A stretch of 8,790 bases of DNA from Caulobacteraceae bacterium (GCA_003161535.1 PMOM01000036.1:1-8790), one strand, 5' to 3'; shown: positions 1 through 7,244, numbered from the stretch's first letter. A program made the numbers and translations. Notes: generated from the sequence alone by a model not told the origin.

Positions 1-543
1 TCGGGCGTCAAGATGGGCAAGACGGTGGACGGCGCCGTATGGCTCAACGCCGAGCTGCGCGGTCCGTATGACTACTGGCAGTTCTGGCGCAACACCGAGG
101 ACGCCGACGTAGGCCGCTTTCTGCGCCTGTTCACCGAACTGCCGCTGGATGAGATCGCCCGGCTCGAAGCGCTCGGCGGCGCGGAGATCAACGAGGCCAA
201 AAAGGTGCTGGCCAGCGAGGCGACGAGCCTGCTGCATGGCCGTGAAGCCGCCGAACTCGCTTCCAAAGCGGCCAAGGCGGCTTTCGAAGACGGCCGGCTT
301 TCCAGTGATATGCCAACCATCGAAATCGCCGCCGAAGCGATCGCCGCGATGACCAATACCGAGCTGATGGTGGCGGCCGGCTTTGCGACCTCGAACTCCG
401 ACGCCCGCCGCCAGATCGCCGGCGGGGGTTTTCGCGTCGATGGGATCAAGGTCACCGACGTCCACGCCCTGGTGAAGCTCTCCGGCGCCGAGGCCGAACT
501 GCGCAAGGGCAACGGGCGCAAGAGACTCGTCGTGACCCGCTAG
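1..543 (+). CDS. tyrS: Tyrosyl-tRNA synthetase, C-terminal part (5' truncated)
   Basis: This is the last 180 codons of a gene that enters from the left edge; the Rossmann catalytic core lies outside the window. TyrRS is a cytoplasmic class Ic enzyme that charges tRNA-Tyr with tyrosine using ATP. The visible part opens with SGVKMGKT, the family's KMSKS-loop variant for ATP activation (E. coli TyrRS has KFGKT). The conserved stretch PYDYWQFWRNTEDADV follows, then the anticodon-binding helical region. The last ~60 residues form an S4-type RNA-binding domain (ATSNSDARRQIAGGG, then a basic tail ending RKRLVVTR). The stop is TAG at 541-543. bcp begins 14 nt later, suggesting co-transcription. Identification is very secure; only the 5' extent is unknown. 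Confidence 0.96.
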   Translation, partial: SGVKMGKTVDGAVWLNAELRGPYDYWQFWRNTEDADVGRFLRLFTELPLDEIARLEALGGAEINEAKKVLASEATSLLHGREAAELASKAAKAAFEDGRLSSDMPTIEIAAEAIAAMTNTELMVAAGFATSNSDARRQIAGGGFRVDGIKVTDVHALVKLSGAEAELRKGNGRKRLVVTR

Positions 544-557
544 AGAAGGACTCCCCG

Positions 558-1028
558 ATGACTGTCGACCTCAAGCCCGGCGACCGCGCCCCCGACTTCG
601 ATCTGCCCGGCGATCAGGGCCAGATCTGCCTGAGCGCCCTCAGGGGCGGGGCCGTGGTGCTCTACTTCTACCCCAAGGACGACACCTCCGGCTGCACGGC
701 CGAGGCTTTGGGCTTCACCGCCGCCGCCGAGGATTTCGCCGCCGCCGGCGCCGTGGTGGTGGGGGTCTCCAAGGACTCAGCGGCCAGCCACGCGAAATTT
801 CGCGCCAAATATGCTCTCGCCCCGAAACTGGCGTCGGCCAAGGATGCCGACATGGTCGAGCGCTACGGGGTCTGGGTCGAAAAGAGCATGTACGGACGAA
901 AGTACATGGGCATCGAACGCCGCACCTTTCTGATCGATGGCCAGGGAGTCGTGCGGCGCATCTGGTGCAAGGTGAAGGTCCCCGGTCACGTGGCCGAGGT
1001 TCTCCAAGCGGTGCGCGACCTTTCGTAA
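558..1028 (+). CDS. bcp: Thioredoxin-dependent thiol peroxidase, Bcp/PrxQ family
   Basis: This 156-residue protein has the usual length of a cytoplasmic Bcp/PrxQ peroxiredoxin, which reduces H2O2 and alkyl hydroperoxides at the expense of thioredoxin or a similar thiol donor. Visible landmarks are the N-terminal GDRAPDFDLP, the strand VVLYFYPKDD, and the active-site loop DTSGCT with peroxidatic Cys46. Further on are VVVGVSKDS, the RRTFLIDGQG strand and the C-terminal KVKVPGHVAEVL typical of the family. The residue five after Cys46, where E. coli Bcp has its resolving cysteine, is Leu51. The only other cysteines are Cys24 and Cys137, so recycling may use an unusual partner or an external thiol. 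The start is supported by AAGGA at 546-550, 7 nt before the ATG. The gene lies directly behind tyrS, probably in its operon. Confidence 0.95.
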   Translation: MTVDLKPGDRAPDFDLPGDQGQICLSALRGGAVVLYFYPKDDTSGCTAEALGFTAAAEDFAAAGAVVVGVSKDSAASHAKFRAKYALAPKLASAKDADMVERYGVWVEKSMYGRKYMGIERRTFLIDGQGVVRRIWCKVKVPGHVAEVLQAVRDLS

Positions 1029-1091
1029 GATTTGCGCCTGGCGCGGAGTCGCCCTCGCCGCGTATCGGCCTTGGCGCGGGTTGCCATTCGA

Positions 1092-1115
1092 GGCGCCGTC
1101 GGTGCATAAGGCGCC
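1092..1115 (+). terminator. Possible hairpin downstream of bcp (weak terminator candidate)
   Basis: Two copies of the self-complementary hexamer GGCGCC (1092-1097 and 1110-1115) can pair around a 12-nt loop. The sequence then turns AT-rich (AGTTATTGAAAAATT) but has no clean U-tract. It lies in the 120-nt gap between bcp and the M23 gene, so it could end tyrS-bcp transcription. The stem is short and GC hexamers are common in this genome, so this is tentative. The rest of the gap holds an AT-rich patch at 1118-1143, which may belong to the promoter of the next gene, although no well-spaced -35/-10 pair is visible. Confidence 0.25.
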
Positions 1116-1148
1116 AGTTATTGAAAAATTCATGGATAATTTACGCCT

Positions 1149-2306
1149 ATGGGCTTCTCACGTTTGAGGCGCTGCGCCGATTCGTTCGCCGCCTACTTTC
1201 CCGAACGCCATCTGCATCTGCGCTCTCACGGAGAAAGCCGCGAGCTGGTGCTGTCCAGCGGACGTCAGATGATGATCGCCGGGATCATCGCCTTCTGCGC
1301 GGTGTGGATGGGCGTTTCCACCGCCGCCGGTTTCATGGCGGCTCTGGCGGGCGATCACGAGCAGGCGGCGGTCGCCCAGACCCAGGCCAAGTACGAGCGC
1401 TGGATCGCCGACCGTCAGGCTCGCCTCAACAGCGCCGTGGCCCAGCTTACCGCTTCCTCCCACTCCACCGACGAACTGGCCGACAGCCTTGAGCGGCGCC
1501 ACGCGGCCCTGGCCATGCTGCTGACCGAGGCGCGCGGGGCGCCAGGGGCGATCCAGGCCCTGACGCCGATCATTCTGACGCGGGGCCCCGTGGCCGCCTC
1601 GCCCGACCAGCGCATCGCCTCGGTGCGTCTGGACCAGGAACGTCTGATCGAGGCCACCGGCTCTTTCGCCAAGAACCGCGCCGACCGCCTGCGTCTCGCC
1701 TTCCGTCTGGCGGGACTTGATCCGGCCGTCTACGCCGGCCGCGGCGACGCCCTTGGCGGGCCGCTGATCGACGCCAAGGATCCCCGCGCCCTGGCCGCGG
1801 TTCTGGACATCGACGAGGACTTCGCCCGCCGGGTGCAGCACGCCGCCGCCGATCTTTCCGACGCGCGCGGCCTGACCGCGGCGGCCGCCAACCTGCCCCT
1901 GGCCCGGCCGACGGAAAATACCCAACAGAGCAGCGGCTTTGGCGTCCGGCTCGATCCCTTCACAGGCCAGCCGGCCTTTCATTCGGGCCTGGATTTCGCC
2001 GGCCCCGCGATGACCCCGGTCCACGCCACGGCCCCCGGCGTGGTCTCCTTCACCGGCCAGCGGTCCGGCTATGGCTCGACCATCGAGATCGACCACGGCG
2101 GGGGATTCAAGACCCGCTACGCCCATCTGGCGGCGATTTCGGTGACCGTCGGCGAGCGCGTCGCCCTGGGGCAGAGGATCGGCGGCATGGGCTCCACCGG
2201 CCGTTCCACCGGCGACCATCTGCACTATGAGGTGTGGGTCAACGGCCGCGCGCAAAATCCCCTGCGTTTCGTCAAGGCGGGAGACTACGTGCAGCAGGCC
2301 GGCTGA
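1149..2306 (+). CDS. Membrane-anchored M23 family (LytM-type) peptidoglycan endopeptidase
   Basis: This is a 385-residue type II membrane protein. A short cytoplasmic N-terminus (about 1-40, including PERHLHLRSHGESREL) precedes one transmembrane helix at about 41-66. A helical, probably coiled-coil periplasmic stretch (about 70-130) and an Ala/Arg/Asp-rich linker follow. The C-terminal M23 domain (about 258-375) is complete: HSGLDFAG gives His278 and Asp282, RYAHL gives His326, and DHLHYEV gives His357 and His359. The spacing matches zinc ligands and catalytic histidines of LytM enzymes. An active zinc endopeptidase cutting peptide cross-links is therefore more likely than a degenerate, EnvC-like amidase activator. 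The ATG at 1149 is the first start after an in-frame stop at 1137-1139; its ribosome-binding site is weak (GGA at 1134-1136). The gene converges on prfB. The exact biological role is not readable from sequence. Confidence 0.9.
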   Translation: MGFSRLRRCADSFAAYFPERHLHLRSHGESRELVLSSGRQMMIAGIIAFCAVWMGVSTAAGFMAALAGDHEQAAVAQTQAKYERWIADRQARLNSAVAQLTASSHSTDELADSLERRHAALAMLLTEARGAPGAIQALTPIILTRGPVAASPDQRIASVRLDQERLIEATGSFAKNRADRLRLAFRLAGLDPAVYAGRGDALGGPLIDAKDPRALAAVLDIDEDFARRVQHAAADLSDARGLTAAAANLPLARPTENTQQSSGFGVRLDPFTGQPAFHSGLDFAGPAMTPVHATAPGVVSFTGQRSGYGSTIEIDHGGGFKTRYAHLAAISVTVGERVALGQRIGGMGSTGRSTGDHLHYEVWVNGRAQNPLRFVKAGDYVQQAG

Positions 2307-2317
2307 CCCCGCCCCGC

Positions 2318-2336
2318 TCCCCGTCCCTGCCGGGGA
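2318..2336. terminator. Small hairpin between the convergent M23 and prfB genes
   Basis: TCCCCG at 2318-2323 can pair with CGGGGA at 2331-2336 around a 7-nt loop, inside the 39-nt gap between the M23 stop and the prfB stop. A hairpin here could serve transcripts from both directions, but neither side is followed by a T-tract, so intrinsic termination is unproven. Confidence 0.25.
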
Positions 2337-2345
2337 AGATAGCCG

Positions 2346-3468
2346 CTAGGACTCGCCGCCCTCCCGCGTAGCCCCCACCCTCTGGGCGAGTGAAGCGGCC
2401 ATGAAACGATCCAGATCGCCGTCGAGGACGCCGGAGGTGTCGGACGTCTCCACCTGCGTGCGCAGGTCCTTGACCATCTGATAGGGCTGCAGGACGTAGG
2501 AGCGGATCTGGTGACCCCAGCCGATGTCGCTCTTCTGATCCTCCACCGCCTGGGCGATGGCCTCGCGCCTTTGCAGCTCCACCTCGTAGAGGCGGGCCCG
2601 CAGCATCTTCCAGGCCTGATCGCGGTTCTGATGTTGCGAGCGCTGGTTCTGGCAGGCGACGGCGATCCCCGATGGAATATGCGTCAGGCGCACGGCCGAG
2701 TCGGTCTTGTTGACATGCTGGCCGCCTGAACCGCTGGCCCGATAGGTGTCGGTGCGCACATCGGCGGGGTTGATGTCGATCTCGATTTTGTCGTCAACCA
2801 CCGGATAGACCCAGATGGAGGCGAAGCTGGTGTGTCGCTTGGCGGCCGAATCGAAGGGGGAGATGCGCACCAAGCGATGAACGCCGGCCTCGGTCTTCAG
2901 CCAGCCATAGGCGTTGACGCCGCTGATCTTCACCGTCGCCGACTTGATGCCGACCTGCTCGCCGTCGGTCTCCTCGATCACCTCGACGCCCATGGCGTGG
3001 GCGCCGGCCCAGCGGGTGTACATGCGCAGCAGCATGGCGGCCCAGTCGGTGGACTCCGTTCCCCCGGCGCCAGCGTTGACTTCAAGATAGGCGTCGGCGC
3101 CATCGGCTTCCCCCGAGAGCAGAGCTTCCAGCTCGGCCTTGCCGGCGAATTGCTTCAGGGCGTCAAGGTTGCGGCCGACCTCGTCCAGCGACGCCTCGTC
3201 CGCCTCGGCCCGCGCCAGCTCGGCGAACTCCAGCGCATCGCTCAGCTCGCGCTGCAGACGTCCGACCGCATCGACTTGGGCCGCCAGAAGCGTGCGCTCG
3301 CGCATCAGGGTCTGCGCGCCCTCCGCGTCGTTCCAGAAGGCGGGATCCTCGATGCGGGCGTTTAGTTCGTCCAGCCGTCGCAGCGCCGCATCCCAGTCAA
3401 AGACGCCTCCGCAACAGGGCGATCGACTGCTCGATATCGGCCGCCATCGCTTCGATGTCCGCGCGCAT
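2346..3468 (-). CDS. prfB: Peptide chain release factor 2, expressed by programmed +1 frameshift
   Basis: RF2 recognises UGA and UAA in the ribosomal A site and triggers peptide release. Translation starts at ATG 3468-3466, with Shine-Dalgarno AGGAAGG at 3484-3478, 9 nt upstream. It reads 23 codons ([16 protein letters not shown]..., ending LLRRRL) and meets an in-frame TGA at 3399-3397. A +1 shift on CTT (3402-3400), skipping T3399, continues as [19 protein letters not shown] to a TAG stop at 2346-2348, giving 373 residues (E. coli RF2 has 365). The long N-terminal helical domain is followed by the tripeptide anticodon Ser-Pro-Phe at residues 203-205 ([14 protein letters not shown]) and Gly-Gly-Gln at 248-250 ([16 protein letters not shown]), which contacts the peptidyl-transferase centre. 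An ATG at 3305 would give only 319 residues and drop conserved N-terminal sequence. The gene is probably the last of an amiC-mrcA-prfB unit. Its own stop, TAG, is read by RF1 and not RF2. Confidence 0.96.
3396..3410 (-). promoter_or_regulatory. prfB: prfB programmed +1 frameshift signal
   Basis: On the minus strand the sequence reads GGAGG CGT CTT TGA C. It contains a Shine-Dalgarno-like stimulator (3410-3406), a one-codon spacer, the slippery CTT as codon 23, the in-frame TGA as codon 24, and a following C that makes a poor termination context. The E. coli prfB signal (AGGGGG UAU CUU UGA C) has the same order and the same 3-nt spacer. In known cases, low RF2 lets the ribosome pause at UGA and slip +1, while ample RF2 terminates and stops further synthesis. 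The +1 frame then runs unbroken for 350 codons with RF2 sequence, so this is not a sequencing error or a dead gene. Confidence 0.95.
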
Positions 3469-3508
3469 GAAACAAGACCTTCCTGACAAAAGACCAGCGG
3501 GCCAAATC

Positions 3509-3531
3509 AAAAGCAGCGCGCGATAACGCGC
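3509..3531 (-). terminator. Short hairpin plus T4 between mrcA and prfB (weak terminator or attenuator candidate)
   Basis: In the 71-nt mrcA-prfB gap, the minus strand reads GCGCG TTAT CGCGC (stem arms 3531-3527 and 3522-3518), then GCTGC and four T at 3512-3509. Five GC pairs with a tetraloop could cause partial termination, leaving read-through into prfB. The T-run is short and displaced, so the effect is uncertain. Confidence 0.3.
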
Positions 3532-3539
3532 CAGGCGCC

Positions 3540-5945
3540 TCAGTTCAACTCGTTGAGGGTATCGGGGGTTTTCGGCGGCCCGATGGCCTTGGGCGCGCGG
3601 GGCGCCCGGACGGGCGGCTCCAGCGGACCCGTCGGGGCGGTGATGGCGAACGGCGTGTCGGGGCCGGCCTGGTCGGGCGCCGGGGCGGGAAGCACCGCGC
3701 GCGGTTCGGTTCCTGGTCGGAAGGCCTCGCGGTTGGGTCCGACTTCGGCGAACCGGGTGTTGGGCGGCGCCTTGAAGTCCATCGGCGGCAGGCCCTTGAT
3801 CGCCTCTTGCATGAATTCAATGAAAATCGGCAGGGCGGCCACCGCGCCGGTCTCCCCCTTGCCCAAGGAACGGTTGTCGTCGAAGCCGACGAATACGCCG
3901 ACCACGATCTGCGGCGAGAATCCCATGAACCAGGCGCTGCGGAAGTCGTTGGTGGTTCCGGTCTTGCCGCCGATCGGCCGCCCCAGCACCTGAGCGGCCG
4001 CGCCGGTGCCGCGGATCACCACGCCTTCGAGCATGGTGTCGATCTGATAGGCGGTTATCGGATCGATGAGCTGGTCGCCGTCCGGAGGGATATCGGGTCC
4101 GTCGGCCCCGGAAAATGGCGACGAACAATTGGGACACTGCCGCGCGTCGGCCCGGTAGAGCATCTGGCCGTCCCGGTTTTCCACCAGTTCGATGAGGCGC
4201 GGAGTGACCTTGCGCCCACCATTGACGAACGACGAATAGGCCGAGGTCATGCGAAACGGCGTCGTCTCGCCGGCGCCCAGAGCCATGGCCAGAACCGGAT
4301 CCATGCGATCGACGACGCCAAATCGCTTGGCGGTGGCGATGATCCTGGGCATCCCCACCTGCAAGGCGATGCGCACGGTCATGGTGTTCAGAGACAGTTC
4401 GAGACCGCGGCGGAAGACCAGGGGACCGTGGAACTTGTGCTCGTAGTTCTCCGGGCTCCAGGCCTGGCCGCCGAAACCGCGAAGGGTGATGGGCCCGTCG
4501 ACCACGATGCTGGCCGGCGTGAACTGTCCGCTCTCCAGGGCCGTGGCGTAAACGAAGGGTTTGAAAGACGAGCCCGGCTGTCGATAGGCTTGCGTGGCGC
4601 GATTGAAGTTGGACAGCGAGAAGCTGTAGCCGCCCATCATCGCCAGCACCCGCCCGCTGCTCGGGTCCATGGCCACGATGGCGCCGTTGACGATCGGCGT
4701 CTGACGCAGGTGGAATCCGCCGCCGTCGGCGGCCTCGACAAAGATCAGGTCGCCCACCGACAATCCGCGCCCCGCTCGCGCCCAGGCGACGTCGGGACCA
4801 AGCAGTTCGCCGGCGGTGTTCTCGGCGGCCAGTTGAATCCTGACCGCGCCGCCGCTCGACTGGGTGACCACCGCCGCGCGCCACTTTTTGCGCTCCGAAG
4901 GCGGAGTCTTGGCCAGGGTCGCGTCCTGCCAGCCTGGCACGATGTTGACGTGACCCCAGGCGCCGCGCCAGCCGTGGCGATGATCGTAGGTCTCCAGCCC
5001 GTCCATCAGGGCGATGCGGGCGGCGGTCTGCAGGCGTGGATCCAGCGTGGTGCGCATGTAGTAGCCGCCCTGGTTGAGGTCGGCCCCAACGGATTTCAGG
5101 AGCAAGGCCTGCCGCCGCGCCTCGTCCACGAAATAGTCGGCGTCGTGATACTTGCTTCGCGCCGGGGCGCTCTGGACTTTGAGGTCCTCGTTCATCGCCG
5201 CCAGCGCGTCGGAGCGGCTGGCCCAGCCCAGATCCATCATGTCCTTGAGGATCGCGTTGCGCCGGCGGATGGCGGCGGCCTTCTGCTTGATCGGCTGGTA
5301 GTTGTCGGGACCCTTGGGCAGGGCGGCGAGATAGGCGCATTCGGCCAGGGTCAGGTCCGAAATCGACTTTCCGAAATAGTTGTAGGCGGCCGCCCCGACG
5401 CCATAGGAGCGGTACCCCAGCCAGATCTCGTTGAGATACAATTCCAGGATCTGCGACTTGGTGAGGGTCTGTTCGAGCCGGGTGGCGAGAATCGCCTCCT
5501 TCAGCTTGCGCCCGACCGAGAGCTGGTTGGTCAACAGGATGTTCTTGGCCACCTGCTGGGTGATCGTCGAGCCGCCCTCCGGCCGCCGGCCCTGCAGGAC
5601 GAAGTAGACGTCCTTGATCATCGCCCGCGACAGTCCGCCCATATCGACGCCGCCGTGCTGGAAGAAGTTGTGATCCTCGGCGGCCAGGAACGCATAGACC
5701 ACGCGCGGCGGCATCTGGTCGTAGGGCACATAAATGCGCCGCACCTTGGAGAACTCGCCGATCAGGGTGCCGTCCCAGGCATAGACCCGCGTCGCCGTCG
5801 GCGGATGATAATCCACGAGGTCGGTGGCGCTGGGCATCTGGTGGAAGAGCACCGCCGCATAGATGCCCGCGGACAGGGCGGCCAAGCCCACCACGCCGAG
5901 AATGACGGCGCCCGCAGTGGCGAGCCGACGACCCAGGAAATTCAA
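3540..5945 (-). CDS. mrcA: Penicillin-binding protein 1A, bifunctional peptidoglycan synthase
   Basis: This 801-residue class A PBP polymerises lipid II into glycan strands and cross-links their peptides on the periplasmic face of the inner membrane. A cytoplasmic tip and one transmembrane anchor (about 11-34) precede the GT51 glycosyltransferase domain: AAEDHNFFQHGGVD with catalytic Glu90, GGSTITQQVAKN (124-135), RKLKEAILA, and LELYLNEIWLG with Glu173. An OB-like linker region (about 330-415) leads to the transpeptidase domain, with SSFK (nucleophile Ser459, Lys462), SLN (518-520) and KTGTT (661-665). The tail after about 725 is Pro/Ala-rich and probably disordered. A CPNC pair (Cys604, Cys607) sits between SLN and KTG. 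The start is TTG at 5945-5943: no ATG or GTG occurs in frame back to the stop at 6005-6003. It lies 81 nt downstream of amiC and 71 nt upstream of prfB. Confidence 0.96.
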   Translation of the reverse strand: MNFLGRRLATAGAVILGVVGLAALSAGIYAAVLFHQMPSATDLVDYHPPTATRVYAWDGTLIGEFSKVRRIYVPYDQMPPRVVYAFLAAEDHNFFQHGGVDMGGLSRAMIKDVYFVLQGRRPEGGSTITQQVAKNILLTNQLSVGRKLKEAILATRLEQTLTKSQILELYLNEIWLGYRSYGVGAAAYNYFGKSISDLTLAECAYLAALPKGPDNYQPIKQKAAAIRRRNAILKDMMDLGWASRSDALAAMNEDLKVQSAPARSKYHDADYFVDEARRQALLLKSVGADLNQGGYYMRTTLDPRLQTAARIALMDGLETYDHRHGWRGAWGHVNIVPGWQDATLAKTPPSERKKWRAAVVTQSSGGAVRIQLAAENTAGELLGPDVAWARAGRGLSVGDLIFVEAADGGGFHLRQTPIVNGAIVAMDPSSGRVLAMMGGYSFSLSNFNRATQAYRQPGSSFKPFVYATALESGQFTPASIVVDGPITLRGFGGQAWSPENYEHKFHGPLVFRRGLELSLNTMTVRIALQVGMPRIIATAKRFGVVDRMDPVLAMALGAGETTPFRMTSAYSSFVNGGRKVTPRLIELVENRDGQMLYRADARQCPNCSSPFSGADGPDIPPDGDQLIDPITAYQIDTMLEGVVIRGTGAAAQVLGRPIGGKTGTTNDFRSAWFMGFSPQIVVGVFVGFDDNRSLGKGETGAVAALPIFIEFMQEAIKGLPPMDFKAPPNTRFAEVGPNREAFRPGTEPRAVLPAPAPDQAGPDTPFAITAPTGPLEPPVRAPRAPKAIGPPKTPDTLNELN

Positions 5946-5960
5946 AACCGGCGGACCTCC
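5943..5960 (-). promoter_or_regulatory. mrcA: Ribosome-binding site and TTG start of mrcA
   Basis: A strong GGAGG at 5960-5956 lies 10 nt before TTG (5945-5943). The codons between the upstream in-frame stop (6005-6003) and this TTG contain no ATG, GTG or other TTG. The TTG is followed at once by a plausible membrane-protein N-terminus, MNFLGRRLATAG. The rare start codon could lower PBP1A output relative to its neighbours. Confidence 0.75.
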
Positions 5961-5990
5961 GCGGATCGCCCCTTTCCGCTGAACCGATTG

Positions 5991-6010
5991 TCTAGCAACC
6001 TTTTAGGCAA
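5991..6010 (-). promoter_or_regulatory. Tentative mrcA promoter, Caulobacter-type sigma-70 elements
   Basis: On the minus strand TTGCCT (6010-6005) and GCTAGA (5996-5991) resemble the Caulobacter housekeeping consensus (TTGACGC and GCTANAWC), which has a shorter spacer than in E. coli. The 8-nt spacer here is shorter even than that norm. The elements lie about 45-65 nt before the mrcA start, in the amiC-mrcA gap. It could equally be chance, with mrcA read from the amiC promoter. Confidence 0.2.
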
Positions 6011-6026
6011 GGGCCAACCGGCCGAT

Positions 6027-7244
6027 TCAGCGCACCGCCAGCCGGGTTGGGCCGCCAAAGTAGTCATCGATGGCTTCGGCGACGCCATCCATCAGCCGGT
6101 CGCGTTGGGCACGGTCGCTCAGGCGCTCCTCGTCGGCGGGATTGGTGATGAAGCCCATTTCCAGCAGGGCGGCCGGCACGTCCGGCGCCAAAAGCACGAA
6201 GTAGCCGGCGTCGCGGTGGCTGCGCGGCAGCAGGTCGACCCGATCGCCGATGTGCTCGATGAGCAATCCCGCGAACCTCGCCGATCGGTTGCGCGTGCTG
6301 TTCTGGGTCAGGTCCAGCAGAATCTGGCTCACCGCCGGATCGTCCCTGCGTGGCCCGACGTGGGTGAACCATTCGTGGGGGCCCAGCACGTAATTGACCC
6401 GTGTCTGGCCGCTGTCCGAAAGGGTGTAGACGCTCGCGCCGTGGGTGCCGGCGTCGCCGCCGGCGGAGTCGGCGTGCAGGGATATGAACAGGTCCGCTCC
6501 GGCCCGCCGCGCGATCTGCACACGCGACTCCAGGGGCACGAAGACATCGGAATCGCGGGTCAGCACCACCTTGTATCGCCCCATGCGCTCCAGGCGCGTC
6601 CTCAGGGCCTGGGCGGCGGCCAGGGTGATATCCTTTTCATTTCGGGTCGGGCTTTGGGCGCCCGGATCATGGCCGCCGTGGCCGGCGTCGACGACGATCA
6701 CCTTGCGGGCGCGGCGCGGCGGGTCCGGGGCCTGAGCGGCTTGGCGCGTCTGACCGGCGAGTTTGGCCGGGCGCGCGTCGGCGTCGGCGGCCTGGGCCCT
6801 CGCGGGCGAAGAGGCGGCGATGTCGATGACATAGCGATAGTGAGTCACGCCCTGGCCCGGGGGAATCAGGAACCGCTGGCGAACCTCGCCGTCCGCCGAC
6901 AGATCGAGGGTCAGGCGCACCCCTGGGGCGACGCTCTGCAGCTTCCAGCCCTTGACCAGGCCTTGGCCGGGACCGTCGAAGCCGCTCTGCGCCTCGATCC
7001 TGGGCAGGCCAAGCACGATTCTCCGTGCGTCCCCCTCCCCGGCCAGCAGCTTGGCGCTGAGCGGACCATCCACATCGATCACCACCCGGACGGCCGCCCG
7101 ATCGCCCCCGAACCGGACGCCCAGAATCTCGCGCGGCGCGGCCATGTCGCCGGCCATCGCCGCAGCGCTGCCCAACGCCATGGCGCCGGCGACGAGCGCG
7201 CCCGTCCACCACGATCCCAAAGCCTTCGCCCAGGCCCCGCGCAT
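6027..7244 (-). CDS. amiC: Periplasmic N-acetylmuramoyl-L-alanine amidase (AMIN + Amidase_3)
   Basis: This 405-residue exported zinc amidase cuts the bond between MurNAc and L-Ala of the stem peptide, as needed to split septal peptidoglycan in daughter-cell separation. A Sec-type signal peptide (about 1-31, cut after AMA) precedes an AMIN domain (about 38-143), which in homologues targets the septum. A low-complexity Ala/Arg/Pro linker (about 144-178) leads to the Amidase_3 domain: VVDAGHGGHDPGA with His189, NEKDITL with Glu203, SLHAD with His257, and LLEMGFITN with catalytic Glu362. A segment at about 280-310, between His257 and Glu362, sits where E. coli AmiB/AmiC carry the regulatory helix relieved by LytM-type activators. 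Such control is an inference here. An in-frame TAA two codons upstream (7250-7248) fixes the ATG, preceded by GGGG at 7254-7251. It is divergent from rne and probably the first gene of amiC-mrcA-prfB. Confidence 0.95.
   Translation of the reverse strand: MRGAWAKALGSWWTGALVAGAMALGSAAAMAGDMAAPREILGVRFGGDRAAVRVVIDVDGPLSAKLLAGEGDARRIVLGLPRIEAQSGFDGPGQGLVKGWKLQSVAPGVRLTLDLSADGEVRQRFLIPPGQGVTHYRYVIDIAASSPARAQAADADARPAKLAGQTRQAAQAPDPPRRARKVIVVDAGHGGHDPGAQSPTRNEKDITLAAAQALRTRLERMGRYKVVLTRDSDVFVPLESRVQIARRAGADLFISLHADSAGGDAGTHGASVYTLSDSGQTRVNYVLGPHEWFTHVGPRRDDPAVSQILLDLTQNSTRNRSARFAGLLIEHIGDRVDLLPRSHRDAGYFVLLAPDVPAALLEMGFITNPADEERLSDRAQRDRLMDGVAEAIDDYFGGPTRLAVR

Noticed and set aside
1158..2255. Long minus-strand open frame opposite the M23 gene.
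   Set aside because: It is codon-aligned antisense of a clear M23 peptidase gene and has low-complexity Gly/Ala/His/Arg composition.
2346..3305. prfB read as a 319-residue gene starting at 3305.
   Set aside because: RF2 homologous sequence continues upstream through the +1 frameshift site to a start at 3468 with a good Shine-Dalgarno, so the short version is an annotation artefact.
3397..3399. The in-frame TGA as a sign of a broken prfB pseudogene or sequencing error.
   Set aside because: The stop sits in the exact conserved frameshift context (GGAGG, 3-nt spacer, CTT TGA C), and both sides read as intact RF2.
3817..5340. 507-codon open frame within mrcA on the same strand in another frame.
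   Set aside because: The translation is Arg/Gly/Ser-rich with no domain, typical of an alternative frame of a GC-rich gene; mrcA itself has all its motifs intact.
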